From NCBI GenBank assembly GCA_036768485.1, contig JAVLUZ010000417.1:620001-684000 (forward strand): a DNA stretch of 64,000 nucleotides, read 5' to 3'. Position 1 is the first letter of the stretch. The number at the start of each line of letters is the position of its first letter. The notes under the pieces are model-generated. The model was not told the DNA's origin. It made no database searches and saw nothing but the letters and a program-made list of their open reading frames with translations. The stretch is from Mermis nigrescens (taxonomy: Eukaryota; Nematoda; Enoplea; Mermithida; Mermithidae). This document shows positions 46,245 to 58,203 of the stretch, in pieces. The position numbers and the translations under genes were made by a program.

Positions 46245-48815
46245 GTAAGTTTTCTCAACTTTACCCATATGCACGATTAGGTATTTGAAAGAAAAAATTG
46301 GCGTATATGCAACCGTATATGATCTGGAAGGTTTGGAAAGGGAAAATATTTCCAACCGTTCCCGGAATTCGCAGTGTTAAAAAATTTTAGAAAACGTCTT
46401 CGTTTAAGTGATTTTAGCCATTTTTAGTTCAAAAGTACCTACCAGTTTTTACAGCGATTCGCGCTAAGCAGCCATTTCAGACTATCTTGATCACTCTTAG
46501 TCAATTTTTCTTGTGAATTTCTTGTTTTTATTGTCTATGAACACACAGGCACACTAGGTGGGTAGGGGGTATCGCCCTACCAGAACTTTTGAAAGGCATT
46601 CTCCTCAGACCGTTTTGAGACCATACCTATTGCTGGAACCATGAAAACGTCAAACGATGTTTAAAGGTATAATTTTAATTACAAACACTTATTTTTGGAG
46701 CAGCGGAATGTCCAATTCGTTCATTCAGACGCTTTGCTTCCATTGTTTCGTATAAATTTCATGTTATACGTCATTCCACCGCCCTTCTTTTTGTTTGTTT
46801 TCATGCATTTAGGTATCAAAATTTGACATTAAATAGGAAAAATTAGTGATCATCCCCCCTACCCAGGAAACTCAGTTAACCCCATCCCAGAACTTTTTAC
46901 CGTGTGCATGTATGTTTAGGAAAATGGAGTAATGGGAGAAGCGCCCTGAAATGATCTTTTTGAGCCGTGCCGTTGCTATAGTTTTTGAGCTCAAAACGGT
47001 ACGTCAGGAAGTTTTGTTGCTTTCACCGTCTGCCCCAGAATTCCTATGCTGTTCAGGACTCAGTCCCAAAATATCGTAAGAAGTGACTTTTTGAGCTAAA
47101 AACGATGGGTACACGTCAAAAAAGTGTTTTTTACGCTTCGGAAAATAGTTGTTCTTCCTATACCATAAAAGCATAAAAAAATCCAAAGAAATCGTGTAAA
47201 TTGAACAAAATATTGTCAAAAAATGTGTATATGACGCGAAGCGCCAAGAATTTGAGACTTTCAGTCAAAAATGCGCTAAAAACGCTAAAAAGGCACACTC
47301 TTTGCAATTTTTACAAAAAGTCGACAATTTGGGTGGTTCACAGCCATACATGGACAGCAGCCAAAATCTGGGAGCGAGTTTGATGGAGTAAAATTGATTG
47401 CACCGAAAATCTAATTCTGGGAGTCTATCGATTTTAGGGGTCCGCCTGATTCTACGGGTCCAGGACCATAGATGCACAGCATGACCGATCTAGGGAGGGG
47501 TCAGCCGGTCTAGGGGGTCAAGAATTGAATTTTTTGGGCTTAAATGACCTCAAAACTGGCATAAGCGATAAAATAGCGTTAAAACTACGTTATCATACAT
47601 CTTCCGATCAATTTGAAACACTTTGAAGAAAATTTTCAATTTTCATTCGTTTTTTGCTTTTGTTTTACCTCATTTTCCCGAGAAAATTACCCATTTTTCC
47701 ATTATGGGGGAAGGATTAAGATCACAGATGGGTGTGGGGGTATGCACCCCCAGAAGGCCGAATACCCCCCTTAAAAAAGCGAAATACCCCCCCCAGAATT
47801 GAATTTTTGAATTTTTTCAGTTTTTTTCGCGATTTTTTGATGCAAATTGATAGTGCTCGATGAGAAACGTTGAAAAATGGTGTTTTTTCGGCGTACCACC
47901 ATATTTGAGAATTTGTTTCGAACTTTGACCCCCAGAATTTTAGTGCTGCTCATCTATGGTCAGAACCCACCCCAAAGCTCCCTCCACGTGCATGTCTGGT
48001 CCAGACCATGCGTGGGCAGAAAGAAAATTCTGGGATCTGGTTGGGTGAAACCGACAAAAATCGCCAAAAGTGGTATTAAAAATAGAATTCTGGGGGTCTA
48101 CAGTAATGTGCGGGGTTTTTTAAAATTCTGGGGATTTGTTACCCCCACACACCAACGTGTGGTCCAGAACCCCACGCCCATATGTGGTCGCGGCCATACA
48201 TGGGCAGCAACCAAATTCTGGAGAGTCCGATGGGGCGTAATTGCCAAAAATAGCACCAAAATTCAATCCTGGGGTCTACCGATTTGGGGGTCCAGACCGT
48301 CCCCCTGCGCCCATGTGTGGTCGCAGCCTTTTTTGCGGGAGTCATTAGCTATTCTCGTGGGTCAAATACTATAAACACCCCGCAAGAAGCCGTATGCTTC
48401 GTCGTAATAATGTTTTTGATGTTATGAGGGTTTGTTGTTCGAAAAATTATAAAAAATAAGCTAGCTTTTTAGCATTTTAAAATTTTTAAAAAATTGTAAT
48501 TAACGCTTCTTCTTAGGTGATATGACTCAGTTTACCGCATTAAACGGGAGTTATTTATGTGTTTCTTATTTGTCTTTAGTTACCTGATAGAAAGCCCGCT
48601 GTCAACTGACCTTGAAGACGAAGATGAGGTCGAAAGTATCGAAGACCAACATCAACATGTGTGCAACTTGGAAATTTATGATTTTGATATCTATGCCAGT
48701 CCTCAACGGAGGCGTGTTAGAAATGCGCCCAAGATACTTCAAATCAAGAATTTGAATCCGATTTCGAGGGACAAGCGCCACTGGGGTGCTAGGCGATTAC
48801 GGCGTTGGGACAACA
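46162..48815 (+). CDS. unrecognised gene 2, partial, at least two exons
   Basis: Exons 46162-46244 and 48580-48815 join in phase: GA plus T gives Asp. The spliced stretch runs from ILAEMGVISHNRNRLPN through QNELFPI, DYLIESPLSTDLEDEDEVES, HVCNLEIYDFDIYASPQ to KRHWGARRLRRWDN. It is acidic in the middle and strongly Arg-rich at the end, with paired basic residues. I do not recognise the family. The exon ends in one carried base (48815) before donor GTAAGC, so the protein continues. The start could be ATG at 46174 (context GCCGAAATGG) or lie in an upstream exon; an ATG at 45856 followed by a possible GTAAAT donor at 45874 would be in phase. It begins about 1.65 kb after SND1 on the same strand. 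No function is proposed. Confidence 0.65.
46550..46925 (+). repeat. family 7 interspersed repeat
   Basis: GGGTATCGCCCTACCAGAACTTTTG, TTGCTGGAACCATGAAAACG, GTCATTCCACCGCCCTT and CATCCCAGAACTTTTTACCG match 43525-43945. Confidence 0.68.
47330..48350. repeat. cluster of family 4 repeats
   Basis: At least three abutting copies in both orientations: 47330-47480, 47715-47990 (ACAGATGGGTGTGGGGGTATGCACCCCC.. to ..CAGAATTTTAGTGCTG) and 48000-48345 (repeated GTGTGGTC and GGGCAGCAACCAAATTCTGG). The 165-codon frame at 47877-48374 lies wholly within these repeats and is not a gene. Confidence 0.65.
48580..48815 (+). CDS. gene 2, exon b
   Basis: Acceptor TTATTTGTCTTTAG ends at 48579 and donor GTAAGC starts at 48816. 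78 codons with balanced, non-repeat composition, unlike the flanking G-rich repeats. It encodes an acidic block (LEDEDEVESIED) and an Arg-rich block (RHWGARRLRRW). Confidence 0.75.
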
Positions 48816-48839
48816 GTAAGCTTTGCATTGTTTTCTATT

Positions 48840-49112
48840 TATGGCAGCACACCTGGGCGTTGGGAGGGGTGTTTGGGGGTATGCACCCCCCTCCGAGAAA
48901 TCATAATTCCCCCCCAGAAACGAACCCCCCAATTTAATTTTTGAAGTTTTTCCATTTGTTTCGCAATTTTTTGATACCAATCGATAGTGCTCGATGAGTA
49001 ACGTTGAAAAATGGTGTTTTTCTCGCCACACCACCACTTTTAAGGCTATTTTTTGACCTTTGAAAATTATTGCACCCCCAGAATTTTGTTGCCGCCCACT
49101 TATGCATACGAC
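48840..49112 (+). repeat. family 4 interspersed repeat
   Basis: GGGGGTATGCACCCCCCTCCG, CGATAGTGCTCGATGAGTAACGTTGAAAAATGGTG, CACCACTTTTAAGGC and CCCCCAGAATTTTGTTGC match 47715-47990. Starts 24 bp after gene 2 exon b. Confidence 0.7.
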
Positions 49113-49559
49113 ATGCTATAGCTAAATTCAGGGTGCTCTGTTTCAGCATATATCAAACTAAATACTTATTTTAATTCAGCAAAATCAGACCGGCATTTAT
49201 GCAATATGCAGGAAATTTAATTTCTTAGGCTTCCGTTGGCTATGGGCTATCCTATTAGTCACTGCGTCACACATGGGCCTAGGGGGTGAGGGGTTATTAC
49301 CCCTACCTGAGCTTTGGTAAATCAGGTACTGTCGGGCGATTTTGAGAAAACGAAAGGTGCTACAAGATAATTTTTGAGCTTGGTGCGGCAAAAAGGCCGC
49401 AAATTTAACTTTAAAACGTTAAAGTTATCAAAATTTTCGTTCAGATTTTATATTTTTCATCACTGGAAACTGGGAAATTGGTTGAACTCCACTACTAAAG
49501 TTTAAAAAAACCCAGCTCTTCACAAAGAACGAGTTTCTGCGCCATATAATACTCTAAAA

Positions 49560-49615
49560 TTTACATGTACAAAATATACAAAGGCTTTTGTGGACCGTCT
49601 TTGTCATACATGCAC
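49560..49615. repeat. MITE family 1 fragment
   Basis: TTTACATGTACAAAATATACAAAGGCTTTTGTGGACCGTCTTTG matches the subterminal region of family 1. Confidence 0.45.
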
Positions 49616-50149
49616 ACGGTCAAAAGTTCTGGGAGGAGTAAACCGAGATTCCTTGGGGGGAGGGAAGTGTGGGTAAATTATTAACTTTTATGGCCAATTA
49701 TGACGCCAAAATGATAAGTTTATTCTGATTTTTTTAGTATTTTTGTCGTTCCTTACCCCAGTGATCGGACCGAGGGTACTTTTTGGACCCTCGGCCTCGG
49801 CCGAGGCCGAGGCGACTTAAACTGCTGCCTCGGCCGAGGCCGAGGGTAATGCCGAGGGTCAAGCTTATATACCTATACCCATAAATAGTACTCTTAGAAT
49901 ATTTTGTATGCATATGAACTAGAGAATAATCGTAATATTACACACTTTATCGAGTGTCAAACAATTCATTTTATTTTCAATAATAGTAGATTAAATGTGT
50001 GAAGGATTTATTGAATAAAGTCAGCAGCATGAAAGCATACTTAATTTAACAAGTTGCCGTTGATGAAGACTTGTAAAAGTTGATAAAAAATATGGCTGAA
50101 ACAAGCACTTGAAAACTTTTATTACTATAATATAAGAAAACAGTGTCGA

Positions 50150-50345
50150 GAAATAAACGAACAAACGAAATAAGCTAAGTAAAGACAGAACTGCAGCCAT
50201 TGACTGTGCTCGCTTTTGCAGTAATGCATGTTTAAACACGCTTTTTCGGTCATCCAATTCTGGTGCGGCGGTAATATGACGGAAACTGCACTGTACTTAT
50301 CGATCATAGTTTCCCAAGGTCTAGAGTTGAGGGGAGGTGAAATCC
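50150..50345 (-). pseudogene. possible hAT transposase remnant in element D
   Basis: One minus-strand frame reads VSVILPPHQNWMTEKACLN and an overlapping frame reads KSVFKHALLQKRAQSM. Together they resemble the LPPHQ-C--H-LNL region of some hAT transposases with a frameshift. Weak evidence by itself; the location inside element D supports it. Confidence 0.4.
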
Positions 50346-50484
50346 CAATCTGGGGGACCGGCAAATTAAGTAAGTGTCTTTGTATGTGCGAACAAATTTT
50401 TGTAGATATTTTATATAAATATATTTTTAAACATACACATTTACATATCCAATGTGTGACCTGCAACCGGCATGCAGTCCTAAA

Positions 50485-50853
50485 CAGTGTTTCTGGTGCA
50501 AGATACCTTTTTACATGTACAAAGATGGTATCCAAAAGTCTTTGAACATTTTGTACATGCAAATTCTTGTGTATTATAGTATGGTACAGTAGCGATTAAG
50601 TGTGGTAAAACGAGGGTTTTTCGACCTTTGGTAGTGTATCTAGCTAATTCCTGAATTTCTGAATATTTGACGTTTTTCCATTCCAAAATGCAAATTCTAC
50701 TATTTTAAAGATATAGAGATAGACGAATTACGATGCCAGAAAACATCGGACAATTTCTGTGACATTCTTCTCGCAAAAACTGTCTGAAAGCCGGTCTGTA
50801 CAAAGATTAACCTAGCACGTCCGAAAATCTTGTGCAAATACACAAAAACCGTG
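50485..50853 (+). mobile_element. hAT-type MITE, family 1 copy 9, diverged
   Basis: CAGTGTTTCTGGTGCAAG to ACACAAAAACCGTG with an internal deletion relative to other copies. It is the most diverged near-complete copy; the target duplication is not clear. Confidence 0.7.
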
Positions 50854-51359
50854 GCGCCTAAATGGAAACGTTCGGCCTGAATTTGAGTTGATAATATTAG
50901 TTCGGCGCTAAGCAGCGAAGTTTCTTATCAGCTTTCTGATAAATTCTATACATAAATACCCGCTGAGAAAGCTAGAACAACTTGTACGAGTACAAATATT
51001 ACAGATATTATAGATATGCCGATTAAATCTTGTAACAGCACTACTGTGCTTAGAAACTCAATGCAACATCAGGATAAGTTAGTCAATTTTACCTTTGAAC
51101 GGCAAAAAAGTGCAGGTTATTAAATAGTACTTATTTGGCATAATATTTTTAAAAACAGTATAAATAGATACAAAAAGATATTTAAATCTGCATAAAGATG
51201 CCTAGATTACACAAAAATTGATTTTTGGAGTGTTTATTTCCCCTGCTTCAATCTAAATACAGTATATTAGCAATATTTTGCGCGAAGCGCCAAAAACTTT
51301 TTGAAATTTTCTAAAATAAACTGGAAAATGATATAAATAATATCACTTTGTCCAAGAAA

Positions 51360-51790
51360 GTATTTTAACATTGTATAAATATGGCTCGAAAAAATGCAGC
51401 GAGCCGAAATTGATTTTTGGCAAAACCTGCATTTATTGGCCATTTTTAAATGCGTTTTTGCGATTTTCGGCCGAAAATTCGTGATCATTTACCCTCTCCC
51501 ATAAAAATGGCCGAAAACCATACGTGTAATGGGGGTTTGGGAATTCCCTATCCACCAAGCGTTGGACGTCGTCCCCACACCCTTCCCTCAACGTCAGAAA
51601 ATTTTGACTCACCCTCCCCATTTCTGGCGAAAATTTGCGCTTTTTTTGGCTATTTTTAGGTGCTTTTGCCATTTTTGACATAGAATTAGAGTCGCTAATC
51701 CCTCCTTCTAAAAATGGCCAGGGACCCCCTACCCGAAATTTCTAGCCGTTACATGTATGCCGAGGAGCCCTCCCAAAAATTTTGAGCTGT
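51360..51790. repeat. family 3 repeats inside element D
   Basis: Two abutting inverted-order copies (51395-51520 and 51520-51775, the latter with CCAAGCGTTGGACGTCGTCCCC and AAAATGGCCAGGGACCCCC). Ends in repeated TTACATGTATG / TTACATGCATG. Confidence 0.6.
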
Positions 51791-52429
51791 TACATGCATG
51801 TTTTATAGTGATAGTTAGTCTATTCATTCTTGCTTACATTCAGAAATACTGTATCACTTCGTGAAATTCTAATAGTTAGCTGCACTATTGCCATAGTAAA
51901 AATTAACTTCAAAAAATATTCAAAAGGTTTTCACCAAAATCGTCTGACAGTGACTTGAGTCTTGTACCCTGAGAGGAGGGTAATAACCCTCCCTCACCCC
52001 CTTGGGAATGTGCGTTTCCGATCCATGTAGCGAGCATGAGAATTAAAACTTATTCATGACATGAATAATAAATTGGCACTTTGCTGTATGTCACTTGGTG
52101 TAACTGGGTACGCGACTAAAACCATAAGAAAAGTCTATAGGTAAAAAATAGCCTGTGTACTGCAGAAGCATTCTAAATACTTAATATTCAACGGATATAT
52201 TAAACTTATTTAAATTTGATTTTAACCCTCGGCGCCTCGGCACTTTTCAGCTTCGCCCTCGGCGCCGAGGCCGAGGCTCCAAAAACGCCGAGTATTGCCG
52301 AGGCCGAGGCCGAGGCCTCGGTCCGATCACTGCCTTGCCCCCGTCCCTATCGCAACCCGTAAAAATGCTTTTAATTCGTTGTATTTTACTCTTCCTGAAT
52401 ATTTGTGATTGAGTTTGCATGGAAAACAA

Positions 52430-53640
52430 ATGACTATAAGAACGATGGAATGACTTGAACTATCAAATATGGACAGAGTAATGGACCAAAAGTGTCTGTA
52501 TGAATGAATGGACAGAGTACTACTCGAAAAATACTACAGATTATACTGCTGGACATCGTTTGGCGCTCTTTCATTATTCCAACAATAGGTTTTGGTCCGC
52601 AAATGGCCTGATGGGGGTATGCCTTTCGAAAGTTGTGGTAGGGAGTGTACCCGCATACCCTTCAGTGCGCATGTGTGGTCTTTGTACCTATATACGTTTG
52701 TACAATGCACAGAGAGATTTTGTACAAAAAACTGATGAGTCAACTTCTTTACTCATTTAATATCTGCATAAATTCTGATCAAAAAAGAGCCCAATGTTTC
52801 AATCGATAAAATGCATTCTAAAATTGAATTCGGTCCATCTGTTATGCATCTGAAATGGCTTTTCAAGAGGCTGAAGATACGACATAACAATGATAATTGA
52901 ATTGATTAAGAAGTGTGTCATGCATGACACAGCTTTTTGTAGTCAGCAAAGATTTCTCCATCAGTATAAATACTTTTTGGAACTGTCTTCGGACATAAGC
53001 AAATGTTAAGGCGGACAAAAATCGGAAAAATGTCAGATATAGTAATTTGTAATGGGAACTGTTTCTTTATCAATGCACGCAACCTGATATAACGTGTGTG
53101 CTGTAATATTTACGTTCCCATTGTCATATTTGCATAACTCTTCAAATGTTGTTGTTTGTTTACTTAGTTCGCCTAAAAGGACGCTGACTTATACATGTAA
53201 ATCTGTTGTTGACATTGAATTGTTTTATCTTCATTTACGTTCGTATTGGGCAGTCGTAATAAAATGCTCGTTAGGATTAGGTCGCTTGTATTAGTGTTTT
53301 GGGCCGCATTGGGATAGTCAAACAGTACGCAGACAGCGTAACCAGTGCAGATAAGAAGCTTACAGTCCTACAGCTGGTAATAGCGGCAGCGTTTTTAAAT
53401 CACAAATTTTCTGCATTGTCTGTCTTTAAAACCTTAAACTGAGTTGAAAAAAAGCAGAAAACGCCAAAATTTTCAGCGCTTAGCACTGGTTTAGTAAAGT
53501 ACTGCTACTTTAGAAGTTTGAATCGACCAAAATATAACATTAACACACAATAATGATAATTTAATGTAAAAATTCGTTTGTGTCAGTTTTAATTTATCTG
53601 TACAAAGCCTTAAGAGACAATTTCTTAGGAAATTTACCTT
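52430..53640. other. spacer after element D, no gene supported
   Basis: Mostly unique AT-rich sequence with MITE-like scraps near 52700 and 52940. An open stretch at 53325-53440 lacks a convincing donor. Confidence 0.4.
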
Positions 53641-54822
53641 CCTATGTGCAATGATGTGATAAGTGAAATATAAATTTCCCTGAAAATAAGCTATTTAGGG
53701 TAGTTTTTGACCCTGAGCACGAAATGATCATTTTGCTTAGAACTCAAAATTTATGTAGCTACAGTAAATCAAAGCTTCCGGTTTTGTCAATTTTTGCAAT
53801 ATCTTATAGTCATTACCTTAGGCAGTGCTCTGTCTTCAGTTTTAGTGATAAACTCATGAAATTTTATCCATTGACCAACCGATAAATGCGGGTTAAACTA
53901 CAGAAGAGAAATCTGGGAAAGATGAATTTTCTCATTTTACACAACTGTTTATAGTCGTCTATTTCTTGATGGAAAAGATAAAATTTTACAGTAAAAATGG
54001 GGTAACGTGCTTAATACATGAGAGCGACAAAATTTTTTCCTTTCCCACAAATATGTATTTCTATGTTGTAATCACCAAAAATTATGGAAAAAAATCCCAG
54101 CAGCAGAAGTAATACAGGTTTTACTAATTTCTATTGATGCCCTATCTTAATAAAATTGGGCACTAGAATTGATGCTGCATCATCAATATGGGAGCAGGAT
54201 ATAAGATAATTCAAAGAAAATATGAATTTTTATATTTTGTACATGGCTGTAAAAAATTAACAGATAATCACTCTTGGAACATGAGTTGTACGGGTTTTTC
54301 TAATGTAATCATGTAATTTTTAACCAAAATTTTAAACAAAAACTAATGCAACATAGTTCATCTGCGAGCACAACATATTCTATTTTCCATGATTTTGCCT
54401 ATTTTGATTCAATCCTTGACTCTCGAAAATTGTTGAAAAAAAATTTGCCGAACCAAAGTAATGCGGATTTTCTTAACTTTGGCAGACAGTTTAGTTTACT
54501 AAAACTTGTGAAAGCAACTATGTATTTTGGGAATCGATGGAGAGGCAAAAAAAAATTTTGAGCTATTTTTGGCGGGCTCGATGCAATGATGAAGAAAAAC
54601 TTTGAAGAAAATTTGAGTATTGCATATTTGTGCACAAAAATCTTTGACTAAAGCCATCAAAATATGACTTATTATCACTTAGTCCATGAACAATTTTGTA
54701 GTGCGCCAAATAAGAAAAACAGTTCTCAACGTTCAATTTGAGCGGTTTTTGGCGGGTTAGAACACTTGACTATAAAAACAATAAATTCAGCATGAAGCGC
54801 CAAAAAAATTTGGCTTTACTAG

Positions 54823-55271
54823 CACGGTTTTCTTTGTATTCGACAAAGATTTTTCGCGATGTACAACGACTTTTGGGGACCGTCTTTGTACATGTACAAA
54901 GATTTTTGGAAGACAAAAAACTGCAAAAAAAGGTTCGAAATTCGCTAAAATTCATGGCGGCTCCGCGCCGAAATGAGCAATTGTGTGTTCTATATATCTT
55001 TATAATTTCAGAATTGCATTTTGAAAGGAAAAATGCCGAATTTTTGGCGCTTCGCGCCGTTTTGAGACGATTATTACTGATTTTTGCCCTCAGAAACCTA
55101 GAAATTGCTGAAATACGTAACCAAAGGTCGAACAACTCTGTTTTTGCCACACTAAAATCGCTACTGTACCATATTATAGTACCCAAAAATTTGTGTGTAC
55201 GAAATGTACAAAGACTTTTAGGGACCATCTTTGTACATGTACAAACGGACCTTGTACAAAAAAGAACACTG
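54823..55271 (-). mobile_element. hAT-type MITE, family 1 copy 10
   Basis: CACGGTTTTCTTTGTATTCG to TACAAAAAAGAACACTG. Target duplication tttactag (54815-54822) and tttactaa (55272-55279), one change. Long open frames (170-182 codons) cross it on both strands and are not genes. Confidence 0.9.
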
Positions 55272-55279
55272 TTTACTAA

Positions 55280-56385
55280 CACCTAAATACGCTAAAAACC
55301 TGTTTTGGCGCTACTATACATAGGTAGTTGTAATTCAGGAATTTATCGCCCTTCGTGATATGAAAAATTTTGCATTTTGGGTGGGGCAGGCTCCCTTCTT
55401 GCCTTCTGTATGTGGACCTGATGGTAGTTATACTGGTTAATATTTATGAACTAATAATGTTGTGGCATGCGAATAGTGTGTGGTAAAAGATCTAAGACCA
55501 AAAGTTATTTCAGTTTGAAGATAGTGCGGATTTATTGAAATTGGTCAGTTCATTTAAACAATTTTGTTCTTTGCATTTGCTTTTGTTTTTGTATCATTTC
55601 AACATGCAGAGAAGACTATATGCAAAGACGTTCAAGTTAGTCAAAAAATAACAAACAAAATACATACATACATAGTAACTTGGCTATTCAGCAGCAAAAC
55701 ATTCAACTATCTAACATCATCTTCCATCTCAAGGTGAGAATCAATCAGTTTTTGACTGATTCAGCAACATGCAAAAACAGCAAGGAAAATCGAAAGCATT
55801 TTTCGTATTGTCAATCTATGCAAAAACACTATGAAACCAAGTATACATTACACTATGCTATGCATGCATCCAGTTTTCTAATTTTCTGAGCCAAAACCAA
55901 CTGGAAAAAGATTTTCGACCAATTCATTCTATTATGTCATGGAGATAAACATTAAATAAGTACCTACTACTCGTATATGAAATTTCAAAAGGTGAAATTT
56001 CAGTGTGCGCGTGAAATAGAATATAGTAGGAAGTTTGCAAAGACCTTTTGCTTCATTTATCAAATTAAAGTTGCTCTTAATGTTCGCATAAAATTTTCAT
56101 AACAAAGTAATTGTTTAATAATACCCATATAAGCTTCTGCTTGATCTGTTTTCCTAAAATAAATAATTTTTTTACAAAAATGTAGCTGGCATTCCAAGAT
56201 ATACCTTTGTCAAAGTCAACTGCATGAATTTTTGTGTAAAAGTTTTAAAAGTTTACTTATGAAGATAGCAAAACCCACGTAATTGCTGTTTTATAAGACA
56301 TTGTCATTAAACTTTTCACAACATACAATATACAATATAACAATCCCTTTATCATTTGCTCACAGTTTGTGGATACTGCATCAAT
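55280..56385. other. loop of the long inverted repeat, no gene supported
   Basis: AT-rich. An open frame at 55680-55889 has no family resemblance. Nothing else recognised. Confidence 0.45.
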
Positions 56386-58044
56386 TTTTTCGCTGAATTT
56401 TGATCAAATAACGTCTCTGCCTAACTTAAGAAAATCTGCTGTACTTTAAATTAGCAAGATTTTTCCGCGATTTTCGAGAGTTAAGGATCGAATCAAAATA
56501 AGCAGGATCATGGAAAGTAGAATTTGTTGTGCTCACGGATCAACTATGTTGCATTAGTTTTTGTGTATAATTTTGGTTAAAAATTACATAATGACATAAG
56601 TAAAAACCCGTATAACTCATGTTCCAAAAGTGATTTTCTGTTGATTTTTACAGCCACTTTAAGGAATTAAGAATTCATTTTTCTTAAACTATCTTATTTT
56701 CTGTTCTCATATTGATGATGCAGTATCAATTCTTGCGCCCACTCTTATTAGAATAGGGCATCAATCGAAATTAGTAAAACCTGTATAACTTCTGCTGGGC
56801 CCGGTTTCCGAATGAAGAGGTTAACTAACCCCGGGGTCAAATTAACCCCAGGGTTAGTCAACCCCGGGGTTAAGTCAACCCCGGGGATAACTTTATCCCC
56901 GGTTTCCGAATGAAATTTAACCCCAGGGTTAACTAACCCTCAAGGGTTAAAATTAACCCTCGGGGGTAAAATACTTTGTGGATTCAATGTGCACATATTC
57001 GTGTACCTTTGCATTGCATTTGTAGTAAGGGCATAGCCGGTTAATAGTTTGCATTGCACACGACTAATCGATATTTCTGAATAAATCCGAGCATGAGCAA
57101 GCACACTTCGCATCTATCACTATTGGCATGTACTAGTACTTGCGAGTTGTCAAATGTAATGGAAATGATGAGTTAGACTTAATTTACTACACAATATTCA
57201 CCATTCGCGGATTTAGGATTTTTGTAAGGAGGAGCCAGTAGGTACCCAACTTTTATCAAAACATTCAAAAATGAGTTTAAAGCACCATTTTTTCCACTTT
57301 TTGGTCCATTTGTCAACCAAAATTTTGGAAAATTGAAAAAAAATTTGGGCTTGGTTGGCATTTGTGGAAAAATTTTGTAATGATTGAATGCGTTAAAGAG
57401 AGCTGAAATTTCAAAATTTTTCTCGGCGCTTCGCGCCGTATTGTTTTAATTCTTACTTGTTATTAATCTTTGGGCTGCGCCGCGCCAATTGCAGCATTTT
57501 TATCGACAATCTGGTCTAGAACTTAACTACGATTGAAAATCCTGACCATCTGCACGGATTTGGTTAGTTTCTGTAATGCAAAAGTGCTTTTTAGAGAGCT
57601 AAAAGATCAAAATTTTTCGGCGCTTCGCGCCATTTGATGAATTATAGTTTTTATTGTCAAAAGCGACTTCAGAATTGGCTAAAATACTCTACTGAAGGAA
57701 AAAATTCAAATTTCAACAGAAATAACGTATACTGATCTTGATATTTCTAGTTGGGCACGAAATTTTTATACAAAAAAGTGCATCGAACACTAGGGATGTG
57801 CCAGTTAACCGGAACCGAAACCGGCCGGAACCGACCATTTTTTTCGAACCGGAACCGGAACCGAGAACCGATTTTTTGATATTCAAAGAACCGGAACCGA
57901 TTTTTTGATTTTCTAAGAACCGGAACCGGAACCGATCTTTTTTGGAGTCGGTTATCGGTTTCTCAAAATTAGAGTTAAAAATCGAACTTCATAAAATTTA
58001 GTGAAGACATGAAGCAGCAATTCAACCTATTATTACCCAAAAGT

Positions 58045-58203
58045 TTACAGACTAAAACTTAGTATTGTTCCGGGTAAATTATATTTTAAGAATAACAGTC
58101 GTTCTGCTTTTCCACCATGTAGCCTGTTTCTCATAGGGTCGTAAATGATTCCAGTGCAACTGAACAGCTGTTCCGATGGAACGCTTGTAGCTGGCGCTGC
58201 AAG
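58045..58203 (-). pseudogene. hAT transposase C-terminus in element C, disrupted by insertion
   Basis: The minus strand encodes LAAPATSVPSEQLFSCTGII, then RNRLHGGKAERLLFLKYNL and a stop: the hAT C-terminal dimerisation domain. The frame is cut at 58204 by a later element. Across the insertion, beyond 59250, the same frame continues as ALIAKQY, so the break is clean and the insertion came second. Confidence 0.88.

Larger units (their letters stand above)
49759..52332. mobile_element. hAT element D
   Basis: CAGTGATCGGACCGAGG at both ends in inverted orientation. Flanks ccttaccc (49751-49758) and ccttgccc (52333-52340) form an 8-bp duplication with one change. GGCCGAGG-type subterminal clusters occupy 49773-49860 and 52225-52320. 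It contains a possible transposase remnant, a family 1 MITE (50485-50853) and family 3 repeats. Confidence 0.85.

Noticed and set aside
47877..48374. 165-codon open frame, the second longest in the window
   Set aside because: It runs through abutting family 4 repeats with frame-specific low-complexity translation and no splice context.
53325..53440. Open stretch reading YADSVTSADKKLTVLQLV as a possible exon
   Set aside because: The upstream AG has a weak pyrimidine tract, no convincing donor follows, and the frame ends at a stop.
54738..55286. 182-codon and 170-codon open frames on opposite strands
   Set aside because: Both lie across a family 1 MITE. Similar peptides recur at other copies because the DNA is repeated, not because a protein is conserved.
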